Position numbers and translations under genes: made by a program
The notes under the pieces: model-generated
Told to the model about the DNA's origin: nothing
Databases searched by the model: none
The model's input: only the letters and a program-made list of their open reading frames with translations
NCBI GenBank assembly: GCA_025667525.1
Contig: CM046874.1
Coordinates: 423,009,729 to 423,073,728 of the forward strand
DNA: 64,000 nt
Reading direction: 5' to 3'
Origin: Glebionis coronaria
Taxonomy: Eukaryota > Streptophyta > Magnoliopsida > Asterales > Asteraceae
Part shown: positions 10,497 through 21,959 of the stretch, in pieces
Numbering within the stretch: position 1 is the stretch's first letter
Layout of the letters: each line of letters begins with the position of its first letter

Positions 10497-12699
10497 CTAA
10501 ATCTCGTTGAGTAGGGGGTCCATATGCGAAATAGCTTCCGGTTGTATTTCGCTCAAAGTCTGGGAACTTGCATTGATATTACTATCATTGTTCATCTCCT
10601 CGTTTGACTTACTCACCACCGGATTCTCTTCCGGATACTTAGACTCTTGCCCAACTTGATCTCGTGCAATACTAGTATCAATGGTAACACTTGGTACCTC
10701 AGATGTTTGATCTGACCCATAAACCAAAAGATTTGCCATAAGAGCTGCTTTGGCGGTGTTGAAGTCATCACAGTCGGAGTCATATGCATCGAGATCATCT
10801 GCTTGATACGCTGCATTATAAGTGATGGCTGCTGTGATTCCATCATTATCCGCTACTCCTGGATCCGCAAGAAACGCTAACTCCTCCTCATCTAACTAAC
10901 AGCCATTTGCTTGAGCATTAACCAATAACACCTTCTCATTAAACCAAGAAGCATCCATTTTTCTCTTTGGTTGCTTACACTCCCTAGCCATGTGTCCTTC
11001 CCCCTTGCAATTATAACACGTGATCATCTTCAGATTGCCATTTGCATTTCCTCTAGCAGCAGTGCTATAAGCTCTTGCACCGGTGTTGGAAGAACTTGGT
11101 CTCCCCTGAATTAGTTGCACCATGACTCTGCCTTCTTGAATGGTAGCTTATTAACGAGAGTTTGAAGAGGTTCTCAGCTGATTGTTGGTCGTGGGAAGTC
11201 CTATAAATGCTCGTTTATTCAAGGTTTGAGTGATATAGGCAGACATGGCAGCTAGAAATCATCACTATAAAAGGCTTGTACTTGAGGAGCTTGATATGCA
11301 CTTGGAGGATTGTTGATTTGTTGTGAATAGCTTGGATTAGGTCTGAGCATTGGTTTGGGACCCGACCGGACCGGCCAAGACCGGACCGGACCGAGGACTG
11401 AAATGGTCCAAAACCCCAGACCGAGACCGGACCGAAATGGTCCGGTCTGGTCCGGGTTGGTCCGGTCTGGTCCGGGTTGGTCCGGTCCGGTTCGGTCCTT
11501 GGTCCTCGGTCCAGTCCTATTAGGCATAATCGACAAGATTTAGGTAAGACCGAACCGGACCGGACCTGACCGAGGACCAAATTCGTCCATAACCCCGGAC
11601 CGAGGACCGGACCGAAATTGTTCGGTCCGGTTCGGTTCGGTCCGGTCCGTCTGGTTTTCATGTTCGGGTCGGTTTTAGGTCTGTCGTGCTCAACCCTAGC
11701 TTGGATGAAGAACTTCAGTGGGCTGATAAGTAGTTGCATAAGCTGGTGGTGCTTGATGATGAAGGTATGGTTGGTGAGCACGAGTTGATGAATATGAATC
11801 ACTGTGTGATGGTGCTTCTGGATGCTGATACTGCTGATGCGAAGTAACTGGTTGTAGTAAAAGAGAATATTGTGGGTAGCTTGGAGTTTGATACAAGGAC
11901 TTCTGATATGATTGCTGCCCAGTTTCATAAGGAGAATTGTTGTGGAAAACAATTGTTGATTTGACATTAACGCCATTGGTTCATGATAACATGATTGAGA
12001 CATACGAGACATTGTCACATGCTTCTCGTGTTGTTGCAAAAAGTCATAGAGTTGATCCATATTAGTAATGTGCAAATCCATTACCAACTTGACATCAGTA
12101 ACATAACGGCTTCACTCTATTGGTAAAGTGTTCAAGAACTTAGTGTTGATTTGAAATTGGGCAATCTGCATGTTGTGAATGTTCAATTCATTGAGCAATG
12201 TAGCAAATCGCCAATAAAAATTATGAAGTGTTTCCCCTGGGATGTATGTAAACCTATCAAATAGGTCATATAATTGGCACGCACGTTCTTGTTTGGTGAG
12301 TGAAGTCCCTTGTAGCAATACAACAAGACTTTCCCATAACTCCTTCGCTATCTTATGATGACTTACTAATCGATGAATGTCACGTGGAAGAGCTTGAAGA
12401 ATAGTTTGGGTAGCCTTTTCATCAATATCGACAATGAGTTGATTTGCTCGAGATAAGTCAAAAAATCCCCTTGGTCGAGTCACGCCTTCCTTAGTAATGG
12501 TGCCCCAATCAAGTGGTCCGTCTTCGATTGACTTGAGCATTAGTCTCCCATTAGGTCTACCTACAATATATGATTTCATTCGGCTCTGTCATGACTCAAA
12601 TATCTCTTTGATAAGCATCGGTGGACGGGTATCGGTACCCGAGATGATTGATAAGTCTGAGAGCGACGGCATTGTCGGCATTAACGAATGAGGATTCAT
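10497..12699 (-). pseudogene. gag: Copia gag pseudogene interrupted by a MITE
   Basis: The frame opens at 12699 (MNPHSLMPTMPSLSDLSI) and runs into a UBN2-type Gag domain: 'PPMLIKEIFES', then a stop where W is expected, then 'RMKSYIVGRPNGRLM', 'DEKATQTILQALPRDIHRL' and 'GTSLTKQERACQLYDLFDRF'. A second stop follows 'NTLPIE' (about 12112), again where W is expected. Both are consistent with TGG to TGA. The His/Gln/Pro-rich middle is split by the MITE at 11338-11698. Beyond it a CCHC knuckle (CYNCKGEGHMAREC, about 11000) and an acidic tail (QADDLDAYDSDCDDFNTAK) follow, with frame changes. In life it would form the capsid that packages element RNA. This copy cannot. Confidence 0.85.
11338..11698. 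mobile_element. GC-rich hAT-type MITE with perfect 8-bp TSD
   Basis: A 361-bp insertion in the Copia gag. Ends are TAGGTCTGAGCA and TGCTCAACCCTA (12-bp inverted repeats with two mismatches). They are flanked by the direct repeat GCTTGGAT at 11330-11337 and 11699-11706. An 8-bp duplication fits hAT transposition. The interior is almost wholly built from 'GACCGGACC' and its complement and has no coding capacity; the apparent ORFs on both strands are products of this repeat. Confidence 0.88.
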
Positions 12700-13044
12700 C
12701 TTAAATCACTCTTTTGAAAAAGATTATCGTGTGATCGAGCAATGAAATAAAGTAGTTGTGTTTGTTGTTGTAGAACTAATACGAATTTTTGATCAAAGAG
12801 CGAGCTGTCGCCAGGTTTAATGATTTGGTGGGATCCTGTAGTGGCTGGTGAACCGCTTCTTCTTCTTCCACGAAGATTCACACAAAACCAAGCTTGGATG
12901 GAACTGAACAAGATTTGACGTTTACTAATCGTGGAGAAACCGAGAAATAAATTCACGTGATTTTACAAACCACCGATTAAACAGTAAATATTCCTAAGTT
13001 CGTGTGTTGTTGTTGTTGAAATGTTCTAAAAATTGCTAAGTCTT

Positions 13045-13465
13045 GAATCTCGCAAAAATGCAATTCGTAATATTCATAGAGCTAATCTCGCAATAACTTT
13101 AAGTTGAAAATCTCGCAATATTGCAACTCCAAATTTCGCGATGTTTGAACAAAATTAATCTCGCAATAGTGAACTTATGATTTCGCAATAATTAACAGAT
13201 TCCTCGCAATATTGAACTTGGTGATTTCACAAATGAAGACCTAATCTCGCAATATCCGAATCTCGAAGATCTCGCAATAAATCACCCTTGTAATTTCGCA
13301 ATAAATCTACACCAAAATCTCGCAATAATTTTAACAAGTATTTTCGCAATAATCAACAATTTCGCAATACCACAATTTCCCAATAAAACTGAATTTCGCA
13401 AAAAATATGTAATTTCGCAATCAATGGCAATTTCGCAATAATTAGGGTTTATAAACTCGCAAAAA
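13045..13465 (-). repeat. TATTGCGA word array in the Copia leader
   Basis: More than twenty copies of TCGCAATA (minus strand TATTGCGA) occur at irregular 15-35-bp spacing, between the primer site and gag. Flanking bases vary, so this is not a simple tandem repeat. The minus-strand ORF at 13282-13602 is produced by this repeat and is not called. Confidence 0.8.
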
Positions 13466-13690
13466 TGCAGATTTTCGAGATTTTTCACCAAAATTGAGCC
13501 AAACGCCAAAATTTTTGTGTTGTTGATCAAAACAAAAAAACTCAAATCACTACCACAACTATGTAGATGATTTGTAGAAAGATTTAGACCACAAAAACAC
13601 AAAAAAAAATGAAATCAAGGTAGTCGATCTTTAAAAAGTACACGAACACTATCAAACTTAGATCTAAACAAAACAACACTATATTTCACC

Positions 13691-13708
13691 CCATGGCTCT
13701 TGATACCA
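13691..13708 (-). promoter_or_regulatory. Primer binding site of the Copia element
   Basis: Minus-strand TGGTATCAAGAGCC directly after the LTR matches the usual complement of the 3' end of initiator methionine tRNA used by plant Copia elements. Confidence 0.75.
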
Positions 13709-13710
13709 AT

Positions 13711-14008
13711 TGTAGAATATTGGTAATCTTAGATCTAGAGTGAGGTTGATGGTTTTATAAAGAGAGAAAGTAGAGACGAATATGTGTTTTATTAAGTAAA
13801 AATATAACCAACCAACACCCTCTCCATCAAAGGAGAGGGTTTATAACCCAAGTCCATAGTGGACATGGGCCTCCGGCCTATGGACAAGCCCATGGGTCGG
13901 GTTAGATAATAAATGTATCTACAATAATTTAAGTACGAGCTAACAACGTTAATAATATTGTTGGAGTGACCGATACTTCTAATATACGTTAAAAACGTAT
14001 TTCCAACA
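13711..14008 (-). repeat. 5' LTR of the Copia element (298 bp)
   Basis: The minus strand begins TGTTGGAAATACG at 14008 and ends CCAATATTCTACA at 13711, with the primer site next to it. The partner 3' LTR is not in the window. The small ORF at 13792-14013 lies inside it and is not a gene. Confidence 0.8.
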
Positions 14009-14600
14009 TACACGAAAGCCCACCAACGGGGGCATAAATCCCGGACGGATCCGCTTCCAACAAGCAGAGCCGCTCACAACGTCGGACGCGCGCTCCCAGT
14101 GAAGCATGTCCGAGAACCCTGCGGACTAAATCTCATAGAATCAATCCGCAGGTCACGATTATACCACAAACAGACAAATGGGCGTTTGGACCACAAAGGC
14201 CCACTCTCAAGTATCATCCGAGAAACAAGGAAGGCCCAGTACTTTCTCCTATAAATAGTACTTACTTGTACTCCAAACGAGGTACGATTTTCTCACTCAT
14301 CTTTACACACACATATATCTCGGACGATATGAATATTTACTCTCACGCCGGAGTATAATCGTGAGGTCCGTCCCCATGATAAGGGCTAATGGTTTTATTC
14401 TACGTGTGCATGAAATCGTCAATCACATATCTTGATAGTACAAGATCCTTTCATAACACAAAGCATCTAAGTACCTCCCGGCAAGTAATTAGATCTACTT
14501 TCAACCTCGACCGATCACTGTACTAACAATATCTAATCTGAAGTTTTGTTTTATAAAAACGTTACAAGGATCGTGTCTATTACTTGCTTTGTAACTCGAA
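14009..14600 (+). repeat. Possible fragment of another LTR (Tat/Ogre-like or TRIM-like)
   Basis: No gene is visible. A TATA-like box (CCTATAAATAGTAC, about 14250) is followed by 'TATTTACTCTCACGCCGGAG'. This recalls the region downstream of the TATA box in some plant Tat-lineage and short LTR elements. No partner LTR, primer site or target duplication was found, so the call is weak. Confidence 0.3.
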
Positions 14601-16549
14601 CCCCAACAGATCTCTTCTTACACAATGAACACCATAAAAGGAATTTTGCAAACTAAACTACAACAAAAATTTTAGTTAAAATGCTGTTTGATAATAACTT
14701 AAGTGTCTTAGTAGAAAACACACTAAATTTATTAAGTTATATAAAATATTTGTTTGTGATTTAATAGAAAAAATAACTTTAAATATTAAATCAAAACTCT
14801 TTATATTAAATTATCTGTTAATTAAATCTATTATAATAAAAAAAAAAACAAACAAACCTAAATCAAAGACCATATATAAAAATTAACCCCTTATATATTT
14901 ATAGAATAAAGAAACTACAATAATGTCTCTTGATGGACGTGGTGGAGTGGTAACCCACCCAGCCTCAAAATATTTTTTTTCAAATTGGTATCAAACATTT
15001 TAGTTTAATGAGATCGATATATCTCATTTGTATAGTTATATCATATGCCTCTAGAAAATTTAATTTAAGCTCAGTTCTGGTATGTTCTGTACTTTTGTAT
15101 TTGCTCGATGATATCTTCATAACTCTTTTCTAAAACGATCTTAAAAAACGTATTCAATAGTTTAACTCGCGTCTCTGTGTTAATTATACATTTGAAAATG
15201 TGTAATAACTAAAATAAAATATCAAGTGAATTTACACACCTTGGTAATTTTGACAATTTGTTGTAAATCAACATTTGTTCTTCTCAAACAACCAAAACAA
15301 ACCATTAAATTACAATGTACTACAAATAAAAATTACTCAAATACAATTTTCTAATATATCATGTTGGCATTGACATATCTTTCAAAACCATTTATTGAAA
15401 ACGATAGATGGTTATATAAAAAACAATATCTAGTATTAAAAAAAAAACACTGTCACTGGTTTTTGTTATATTTAAATGTTATTCAATAATTTTCAATAAA
15501 CATTTATGCTCCAATACATAAGATTGGATTTCAGCCAAATTATTCCTGTAGACAGCTACACAACATGAAGTGTAGGGTATAGAGACCATGCTCCTTATCT
15601 TAGCCGACCTGTCTACATGTTTTTAAATTAGTTATTCGGCATAGTTAAAATCAGCAGAAATAACCAGAAGTGTTGCACGTCATTTTGGTAGCTTGACGCC
15701 GAATGCATACCAAGGATGGTGACTTATTAAGTTTGTGTTTCAAAACGATGTAAAAAGTCAATATTAGTGCGAAAATCATGTCCTATGGACCTTGCTGTAA
15801 AGGTACAGCCAAATAGTGCATCCCCTACTGGTTTTCGCCTTATTGGTTATCATTATCCGGAACCGGGACCAAGCATGATTTTATGATTTACAACTAGGTA
15901 ATGCCTCCATAAATCTTTTGAAGTTGATCTCCAATAGCTTTGCCAGAGAAAGGGTCCAAAAGATTTGGTCAGCAAAGTTCTTGTTTTTTTATTATCATGG
16001 TGAGCCAATGGTACAAGTGATCACATATAGCCCCACAATTATCATATATGGAGTACTATGTAAAACAAGCTGGCTATGGCAGAATCCTACTTAAACAGGC
16101 TGGAAAATTATCCCAACCCACTTGGATCTTCTTTAAATTGACCTTTCTATAGCAACATAACAGATTTTGACAATATTATAACTTAACTGCTAAGATTTGT
16201 TTATATCCTGCCTGAGTACTGTACTAATGGTAATGTATACTCTTTTTATGGATGCACATGTTAGTATAATGTTATGACTCATGATTTAGTCATCTATGCC
16301 CAAAAATTAATCTTTTACATGACACATTTAACAAAAAAGGATGATCTATAATACATTTTAACCATCATGATACAACTATCTAATGCAGTGTTTGAGCAGT
16401 TTACAAATTTGCCCTTGTTCCCAAAAGAACAAAATGACATACAAACAAGAACAATGCTTCAATTTAACCTTTTAAGGGAGCAAAAAATGAAGATATATTA
16501 AAAAACTGAATTAACCTGTGTATCGGATTTGTTGTTCTTTTAACTTGAT
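14601..16549. other. AT-rich intergenic region downstream of the receptor kinase gene
   Basis: No ORF, RNA gene or element with recognisable ends was seen. The last 100-150 bp before 16550 presumably include the kinase gene's 3' UTR on the minus strand. I could not fix a polyadenylation signal with confidence. Confidence 0.5.
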
Positions 16550-17306
16550 CTATCGGCAATCCATGGAGTCAAATGAGTCCGCAAATCCTGAAGGCTTTGA
16601 GGGAATACTCGATTGTGTGTGATTAAATGACATATCAAATGTTCTCGAAGTGCCCTCGTCGGCTTGCCATCTTTGAAGGGCTTGCGGAAGGCTCATATGG
16701 AGGTCGATTCCGTAACCATCTTCTTCTTCCGGCCGAGAAGGTTTCCATTGTTCCACAAGAGGACCCAATACATTAACCGCGTGTCCCATATCAGGTCTTT
16801 GAAATGGCTCTCGTGCTGTGCAGTGGCCTGCAAGCTCAGCTACCTTGGATATGCTGTCAAGAGTTTCTTCATCTTCAGTTTCAAGTGTTTGGTCAATGGC
16901 TTTAAACATGTTTTCCTTTGAGATAAGGACCCTCCTAAACCATGTTACTAAATGACACCTTTCATCCGGCATGTTCTCATCGAGGGCTTTTCTACCTGTT
17001 ATCAACTCCATCAACACAACCCCAAATGCAAAAACATCCACCTTTGTAGTCACTCTTCCGGTAGCTGTTGATCAAAATTCACAAAAGTTAATGGAAATCC
17101 CTTTTTTGAATCCAATTTGACACCAAAGAGTTAGAAAACACCCATAAAGGAGAATTTCATTTACAGTCTTTGTGACAGCAACGAACACAGATGTTAAAAG
17201 AATATGTGCAGGAGACTTGTCTTTTAGATGTTTGATCAATATAACATAAAATATATCAGATATGAGGTCCTTACAGTCTTTTAAAGTCAATGTGAAAGAA
17301 AATGTG

Positions 17307-17338
<32 letters not shown>

Positions 17339-19767
17339 TGTTTTTTATCTGTTTACCGGAAAAATCCCAAAATTATGAATGCTGGCTTTTTACAGTCATT
17401 TTAGTGCCAAAGATAACATATTTTTAACCAAATGTGTAGGAATCCTGTCCCTATAGTTGATTAAATCATTACATATTACTAATCATAAACAGCAAAGTAC
17501 TCACCAGCATACTCAGGTGCAAGATAACCGAAAGTTCCAGCAAGTTTTGTCTCAACAGAGTATTTCCCATCAGGGGCATTTTTGACCAAACCGAAATCTG
17601 CAACTTTAGCTCTCATGTCATCGCCAAGAAGAATATTTGATGGCTTTAAATCTCTATGAATAAAGCTTGACTGTGCCAAACTATGCAGATACTCAACCCC
17701 TCGAGCCACATCCAAAGCAATTGAAACCCTTTGTTTCCAACTAAGAGGAGGGGTCTTATGTTCACTCCATTCAAACAAATGCTGAGTTAATGTTCCATGT
17801 GGCATGTACTCATAGACCAAAAGCCGCTCATTGCCATTCACACAATAGCCAAGAAGAGCCACTAAGTGTCTGTGCCGGACTTTTGTAAGAACAGCAATCT
17901 CAGCTTGGAATTCATTCAACCCTTTTGTACCCATGACACCCGATTCCATCCTCTTAACCGCAATCTTGGTCCCATCATGTAATTCACCTTTATAAACGAC
18001 CCCAAATCCACCTCTTCCCAATATATTATCTTCACTGAAATTATTAGTAACTTGTCTAAGAACTTGAATCGAAATCACAACATTCCCACCTTCAAAAACA
18101 TGCATTTCACTATGATCACCACTACTTTGACTCTGCAACTCACTAAAACCGCCAGCATACCCATTAGAACTACTGCCCACCGCACTCGTCTTCATCAATT
18201 CCTTACCAATTTCCGGATTCTCGACACGCCCAAATTTCTGATGCCTTTTCTTAACACAACATTTGTAAACCACAAAGAAAACAATCGCAACAAAAACAAG
18301 AACACCAAACACAATCCCAGCAACCATACCACCTGAAACAGAAGACCCTTTTGCGGAACCGGACGGGCTTCCACCCGATCCATTAGAACCACCTGGCACG
18401 GACCCAGGTGGCCCATCGGTTCCGTTAGTAATATTCTGACCTAAGAGCTTATTCCCATCTACTGTAAACTTAACCCTTGATGGAAATACAGGTATGGTAC
18501 CAGAAAGATTATTATTCGCCACATCTAGAACCTGAAGATCGGGTAAAGTTGTCAACGCTTGAGGAATCACGCCAGTAAGATTGTTATCATTTAATGTCAA
18601 GCTTCTTAGCGAGGTCAAATTAGCAAAAGCAGGCGAAATGGTACCCGAAAATTTCTGCTTAGCAAAGTTAACAGTTGCTACATTCTTGCCACTAGAATCA
18701 CATGTAACAAAAGTCCATCTTTGACAAGCATTATTTCCTGTCCAAGATTCAGCTAAACTCGCAGGGTAGCCAACCGCCCCAGCAGCCTCAATCAACGCAG
18801 TCACCTGAGGATCACAAGGTCCCGGTGTAGGTAAACAAAAGCTATTAGAACTAACATCAGCCTTAACACCGTCCTTAAACATAGGCAATGCACCTTGCAA
18901 CTTATTATTCCTCAAAGTAACATTAAGTAACTGAGGCAAACTCGTCAAAGAAGGGGGAACAATACCAGTAAACTGATTATCCCTTAATTGCAAATCAAAC
19001 AAATTTTCGCATTTACTAAGATCCGGTATTGGACCAGTAAAAGCATTAGCTTGTAACCAAACCTGTGACAACTCTGTCATAGAAGCAAGGACATTTAAAC
19101 TCCCAGACAAGCCAGTTTTCTGATTATTTAACCAGAGATTCTGAATCTGTGACCCGCCAAAAGTGGAAGGCAGACCTCCGGTTAAATCATTATAACTGAG
19201 CCTAAGACTTTGCAAATTAGGAAAGCTAGCAAAGAAATCTGGAATAGGCCCAGTTATCATAGCATTACTAGCTTCAAAAGACTGCAATATAGTACTACCA
19301 GTAATATCACCAGGAATAGTCCAAGATGACAGATCTAAGTTATCAGATATGGAAAACCTTTGCAAGTTAGTCAAACCTACAAAGAAGCCTTTGGAAATAG
19401 ACGTAAAGTTATTCTCATCAAGAAACACTTGCTCCAAGGAGGTCAAGTTAGCTAAAGATGGCAACTCACCAGACAACGAGTTACGCTGCAAAGCCAGCGT
19501 TTTAAGCTCAGTAAGCTCGTTGAGATTAGGTGGTAATGAGCCTGACAGAGATTTAGAAGCTAAGTTGATGGAAGTGACACGTTTAGAGTTGTCACATTGG
19601 ATGTCTTCCCATGAGCAATAGTCAGTGCCTGTTTTCCATGAAGATGGGGGTGGAGTTAAGGTGGTCAGAAAGGATGACATGACTGCTGCGTCATCGGAGG
19701 ATACGGTGGTGATGAGGAGGAGGAGGAGGACGGTGGTGGTGGTGGTGGTGAGAAGGACATGTGCCAT
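16550..19767 (-). CDS. TMK: TMK-family leucine-rich-repeat receptor-like kinase, complete, two exons
   Basis: Plasma-membrane receptor kinase of the TMK group, which in Arabidopsis acts in cell-surface auxin responses and cell expansion. Exon 1 is 17505-19767 and exon 2 is 16550-17064, joined by a GT-AG intron that splits the codon for A in [13 protein letters not shown]. The joined product is 925 residues, close to Arabidopsis TMK1. Order: Thr-rich signal peptide (1-24); first LRR block with cap CSWEDIQC; a non-LRR spacer with paired Cys (CLPTPGPC to CDSSG), diagnostic of TMKs; a short second LRR block; Gly/Ser-rich juxtamembrane stretch; one transmembrane helix (about 477-499); kinase domain from about 570. 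Catalytic features are intact: GRGGFG (about 585), K in IAVKRM (about 602), HRDLK (about 703), DFG (about 726), so an active RD kinase is expected. The start at 19767 gives the signal peptide directly. Whether it is orthologous to TMK1 or TMK4 cannot be settled by eye. Transposon relics flank it on both sides. Confidence 0.95.
17065..17504 (-). other. Intron of the TMK gene (440 bp)
   Basis: The donor GTGAGT starts at 17504 and the acceptor CAACAG ends at 17065 (minus strand). Removing it restores the invariant kinase sequence across [13 protein letters not shown], and the coding length (2263 + 515) is divisible by 3. TMK genes are known for a single intron at this place. A run of 28 A on the plus strand (17309-17336), a poly-T on the sense strand, lies inside and is likely length-variable. 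Confidence 0.92.
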
Positions 19768-19944
19768 TGGGGTTGTGACAGGTGAAGAAATGAATGAAGA
19801 GAAGAAAATATATACTCTATATATGGTATTAAATGAAAAGACAGATAGATAAGTTAGTGTTTTTGAGTTTACGCTTTTTTTTTGAACATTTGCTTGGACT
19901 TGGTGGATACCGCCTTCTTTTAAGGCTAAAGGAGGGTAAATTGC
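19768..19944 (-). promoter_or_regulatory. Proximal promoter and 5' UTR of the TMK gene
   Basis: Only 177 bp lie between the start codon and the MITE. The minus strand has a TATA-like CATATATAGAG at about 19817-19827, some 50 bp before the start codon, implying a short leader. No other element is convincing. Confidence 0.35.
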
Positions 19945-20614
19945 TAGGGGTGTTCATATAAACCGAGAAACTTACGAATTGAGCCGAACCGTATAATTTG
20001 AAACCGAAAAAATTCGAAACTAAAAAAGTTCGAAACCGAAAAAACTCGCTTATAACGGTTTGGTTTCGATTTTCATTTTTAGATATCCGCGGTTAACCGA
20101 ACCGTACATATTATATGAAATTTTTATAATTGCATATTCAAATAATAGTACATGTATTACTTATATTAGTACAATATTTTTATTGTACAACGAATTTATC
20201 TCTTTAATGTCAACATTTCAAAACATGTATGTTTAAAATTTAGTTGATGTGATCCTAATCCATAGACATTGAATAAATTTTTTTTGTTAATATGTTATTT
20301 ATGACTATTTGAATGCATTTTTTGTAACGAAATAACTTCTTTATGATTATTATCTATCTAAATATCATTTATTTATACGAGAACAGTGTTTTATGTCGTA
20401 AACAATGTTATTATTTATAAACATAAATTCGATAAACTTATAATATGGTTAACCGTAACTCGAACCGCGGGTAATCGGTCATCTCGGGTAACCGCATGTC
20501 CGGTTAACCGCCTTGTATGGTTCGGTTTCGGGTAGTAAAATTAACTACCCGCCCCGCGGTGGATAGTTAAAATTGTCTAACTACCCGACCTGAACCGACC
20601 CGTGAACACCCCAC
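19945..20614. mobile_element. hAT-like MITE upstream of the TMK gene
   Basis: Ends TAGGGGTGTTCA (19945) and TGAACACCCCA (to 20614) are inverted repeats. The interior begins and ends with 'AACCGA/GACCCG' words like the MITE at 11338-11698 and is otherwise AT-rich and non-coding. An 8-bp target duplication was not visible, so the copy is old or the ends are slightly misplaced. Confidence 0.55.
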
Positions 20615-20817
20615 CGTTACTTCCGCGTCATCTCAGCTTTCTCTCTCTACTCACTCAATTCATTTTATAACTTTATTGGCGGTGAGAAACTTACCGTCAC
20701 GTCATATCATATTTCTTTCTTCTTCTTAATTTTTTAATTCGTAAACGTTTATTATTCAAAAATTAAAACATTTATTCAATATTTAAAAAGATTACATAAA
20801 CCCGAATAATAAAACTA

Positions 20818-21657
20818 CAAATCAGCATTAGCATACAAGTGTTCGACTAAATCAGCTCGAAGGTTATGATGTGTTTGTGCTGACCGGATGTACCTCATAA
20901 TTGCTCGTCTTTGCTCATCGTTTCGGACAATGTCCTCGGGTTGGTGATCTTCCTCCGAGAACCAGATGGGTGAAATTGCACGACCTTTGTATTTTCGAAT
21001 CATATTGTGTAATATGATACATGTATACATCATATTCTGGATTCGTTCTTTTCTCATTGTCTTTTGAGTATGAGTGGCTATTATGGCCCATTTCTTTTTT
21101 AGAATCCCAAAAGCTCGTTCCACATTCTCCTTGTCGATTCTTGTTTTTTCTTGTACAAAATTCTTTTGTTGTCATCATCCGTAGGTTCTGGTATTGTCTT
21201 AATAAGTGGCACAAATTTCGGATAAATCCCGTCAACGAGATAATATCCACAAGGGTAAGAAACACCGTTAGTCACAAATGGAACCTCTGGTGCTCGTCCG
21301 GTCTTGAGATCGTTAAACAAGGGAGATTGGTATAAGACGTGGATGTCGTTGTTGGATCCAGCTACACCAAAGAAAGCATGCCATATCCATAAATCTTGCG
21401 ACGCAACAACTTCTAATAAAATAAACAGATTCGAACCGTGATCACGTCAAACATATTGGCATTTATAGGCGTTCGGACAACCAAACCACTCCCAATCAGT
21501 ACAATCAAGGGTTCCTTACATCCCTGGAAACCCATGTTTTTCTTCGTGATGTTGGTAAAGTTTCTCAACATCAGTGTATGTGAGTTTACGCAAATATTCG
21601 GGCCCAAACATGTCCATCACATAATTGCAAAATGATCAAGAGCTTCCCTTGAAGTTC
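20818..21657 (-). pseudogene. PIF/Harbinger-type DDE transposase pseudogene
   Basis: The minus strand keeps most of a DDE_Tnp_4 domain in several frames. In order: 'FGPEYLRKLTYTD', 'GTLDCTDWEWFGCPNAY' (first catalytic D), 'SQDLWIWHAFFGVAGSNNDI' (second D), 'GYYLVDGIYPKFVPLIKTI', and 'MERAFGILKKKWAIIATHT' (catalytic E), then a C-terminal tail ending at 20818. Stops interrupt it after 'GFPGM' (about 21525) and after 'CQYV' (about 21455), and there are frame changes near 21120 and 21610. The N-terminal part is missing because a B-type Athila LTR starts at 21658. No terminal inverted repeat was identified. Confidence 0.85.
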
Positions 21658-21760
21658 TGATGAGACTCTAATTATACATAGTCTCATCGCCTAAATCGGG
21701 CTTAAAATACGGAAAGTATCATAAAAACCTTGCAAAAACCCTTGTATTTGTTCATTGTGT
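21658..21760 (+). repeat. Start of a B-type Athila LTR (fragment)
   Basis: TGATGAGAC at 21658 and GTCTCATCG at 21681-21689 match the first 34 bp of the B LTRs. Similarity ('GGCTTAAAATAC', 'AAGTATCATAAAA') continues to about 21760, then fades. It interrupts the Harbinger transposase pseudogene. The rest of the LTR is deleted or too diverged to recognise. Confidence 0.65.
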
Positions 21761-21959
21761 GATTGTAAAACCCGCTTTCAAATCCTCAAACATTTAATTA
21801 CACGCGGTCTCAGATTCATTAAAACGATACGTAAATCATAAATAAACACGAAAATAAATAATTATCAATTAATTATCAAATTTATTCTAGTAGTAAGTAT
21901 AAACTATTTATTCATAAAATAAATAATGTACGTTATGAATAAACACTAAAACTAATCAC
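21761..21959. other. AT-rich sequence without recognisable features
   Basis: Possibly a diverged continuation of the B-type LTR fragment. No ORF or repeat ends were seen. Confidence 0.4.

Larger units (their letters stand above)
9950..14008 (-). mobile_element. Ty1/copia retrotransposon, 5' half only (LTR, leader, gag, start of the coiled-coil region)
   Basis: On the minus strand, in order: LTR (14008-13711), initiator-Met primer site, a long leader with a TATTGCGA array, gag (12699-10497), and a degraded segment with 'LSAELALYKEKV' and 'CDLKRQQDLPPNRGYAKQ'. It ends at 9950, where element D begins. Protease, integrase and reverse transcriptase are absent. The Gag style, with 'QALPRDIHRLVSHHKIAKELWE' split over two helices and the knuckle CYNCKGEGHMAREC, is that of the large Copia group I know from Asteraceae genomes. 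Confidence 0.85.

Noticed and set aside
11355..11543. Pro/Arg/Gly-rich ORFs in the GC-rich segment
   Set aside because: They open on both strands because of the GACCGG repeat inside a MITE.
14009..14600. Complete solo LTR next to the Copia LTR
   Set aside because: Only a TATA-like box and one reminiscent word were found; no ends or target duplication, so it is kept as a weak fragment call only.
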